A stretch of 12,254 nt of DNA. Source: DATDYW01 sp964574865. GTDB lineage: Bacteria > Patescibacteriota > Minisyncoccia > Phycocordibacterales > JAACPR01. The translations under genes were made by a program, and so were the position numbers. The notes beneath the pieces are model-generated. The model was not told the origin of the DNA. It searched no databases and worked only from the letters and a program-made list of their open reading frames with translations. Below are positions 11,771 through 12,254 of this stretch, in pieces (position 1 is the stretch's first letter; each line of letters begins with the position of its first letter). Location of the stretch: positions 1-12,254 of the forward strand of contig CAZNOT010000015.1 of NCBI GenBank assembly GCA_964574865.1, in the 5' to 3' direction.

Positions 11771-11777
11771 CTCCCCC
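11771..11777 (-). promoter_or_regulatory. Shine-Dalgarno of the secreted-protein gene
   Basis: GGGGGAG (11777-11771 on the minus strand) lies 9 bases before the GTG start at 11761. An ATG at 11769 is out of frame and stops after three codons, which supports the GTG. This is a purine-rich site of a kind missing from the ribosomal genes. Confidence 0.6.
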
Positions 11778-12196
11778 GCCGGTCACGACGAGGCGAGCGC
11801 GCCGTGTGGACAGGAACGAGCCCAGAAAATAAGCCCTCGCGCCCTTACGAATAGCTGGGCGACTCGGGGCGAATTTCCCAGCCGGGAAAAATTTTGGCCG
11901 GTCGGAGATCCCGAGCGGGCCGGTCGGCACCGTAGGCGCCGGTATTTTTCCGGGCGCGATGAATCCATCCGGTGCCGGGATCGAAATAGGTCGCGCGGCT
12001 TGCCGCCGAACATCAGGAAGGCGGCGGCGGGTTCGGGAGCGAAAAATTGAGACAGGAATTCTGCGCCGTTTTGGCTCATTTGTCTTTGGAGAGTTCGGCC
12101 GCACGGCGACGTCGGTGGTCCGCAAAAAACGGGAGCGCGGTCCAACAAGAAGAGCGGCGGGGCCCCCGAGGGCGCCCCCCCCGGACACCGGAGGTA

Positions 12197-12245
12197 GGGG
12201 CGAGGGGGGGGGGCAAGGTGATCGACCAAGACCCCCCCCGCCCCG
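12197..12245. repeat. Inverted repeat of long G and C homopolymers at the window edge
   Basis: GGGG-CGA followed by ten G (12197-12213) faces eight C then GCCCC (12232-12244), around an 18-base spacer. Together with the G/C runs at 12155-12182 this is the most extreme low-complexity sequence in the window. It may be a real strong hairpin or sequencing/assembly error near a contig end. Confidence 0.6.
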
Positions 12246-12254
12246 CACAGATCC

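Larger units (their letters stand above)
11762..12254. other. Right-hand region without a convincing gene
   Basis: About 490 bp upstream of the secreted-protein gene. It holds that gene's Shine-Dalgarno, a TTTCCC-AGCC-GGGAAA hairpin followed by A/T runs (11874-11889), a 10-bp direct repeat GGCCGGTCGG (11896-11905 and 11918-11927), and G/C homopolymers near the edge. Frames open on both strands are low-complexity and do not read like proteins. A minus-strand frame from ATG 12079 starts plausibly (MSQNGAEFLSQFFAPEPAAA) but degenerates into Arg/Ser-rich sequence. No clear promoter was found. Confidence 0.5.

Noticed and set aside
11783..12079. 98-codon minus-strand frame starting MSQNGAEFLSQFF
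   Set aside because: The first 30 residues look protein-like and the leader is C/A-rich, but the rest is Arg/Ser/Pro-rich antisense-like sequence. Another frame is equally open, so I did not call it.

Overview
This is a GC-rich window (roughly two thirds G+C by eye). It is dominated by one strand: every confident gene reads on the minus strand, so transcription runs from the right end towards position 1. The genes are the S10 and spc ribosomal-protein clusters headed by tuf, ending in the 5' part of rpsE. Stops are TAA, TAG and TGA, and rplE ends in TGA, so the code is standard rather than the TGA=Gly code of some candidate-phyla lineages. The ribosomal proteins carry Lys/Ala-rich tails. Upstream of tuf there is a secreted protein with PKD-like and Kre9/KNH-like Ig domains, and a small coiled-coil protein is inserted in the S10 cluster. 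Together these suggest a high-GC member of Patescibacteria/CPR (Parcubacteria-like). That placement is an inference from style, not from a search.

Layout in transcription order: (1) 12254-11762, no convincing gene, low-complexity G/C runs at the window edge. (2) 11761-10751, secreted two-domain protein. (3) A strong sigma70-type promoter at 10721-10694 and a leader of about 125 nt with stem-loops, then tuf (10563-9358). (4) rpsJ, rplC, rplD, rplW, rplB (9238-6189), with hairpins in the tuf-rpsJ and rpsJ-rplC gaps. (5) A 770-bp break: an excellent bidirectional terminator (6140-6083), a 145-aa coiled-coil gene of unknown function with a perfect Shine-Dalgarno, a G-rich iterated block, and a new promoter (5486-5458). 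(6) rpsS, rplV, rpsC, rplP, rpmC, rpsQ, rplN, rplX, rplE (5418-1758), tightly packed. (7) A possible internal promoter overlapping the rplE stop, then rpsN, rpsH, rplF, rplR and rpsE (1720-1, rpsE cut by the window).

Together the genes make EF-Tu and 19 ribosomal proteins. The usual single S10 transcript appears split into a tuf-to-rplB unit and an rpsS-onward unit.

Three observations stand out. First, essentially none of the 20 translation-machinery genes has a Shine-Dalgarno sequence; they have G-poor C/A-rich leaders such as ACCACC before ATG, while the two other genes in the window do have purine-rich SD sequences. Second, S5 begins with a repeat-encoded Gly/Arg (RGG-like) tail, resembling in style the one on eukaryotic uS5/RPS2. 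Third, the S10 operon is interrupted by its own terminator, an extra gene and a new promoter.
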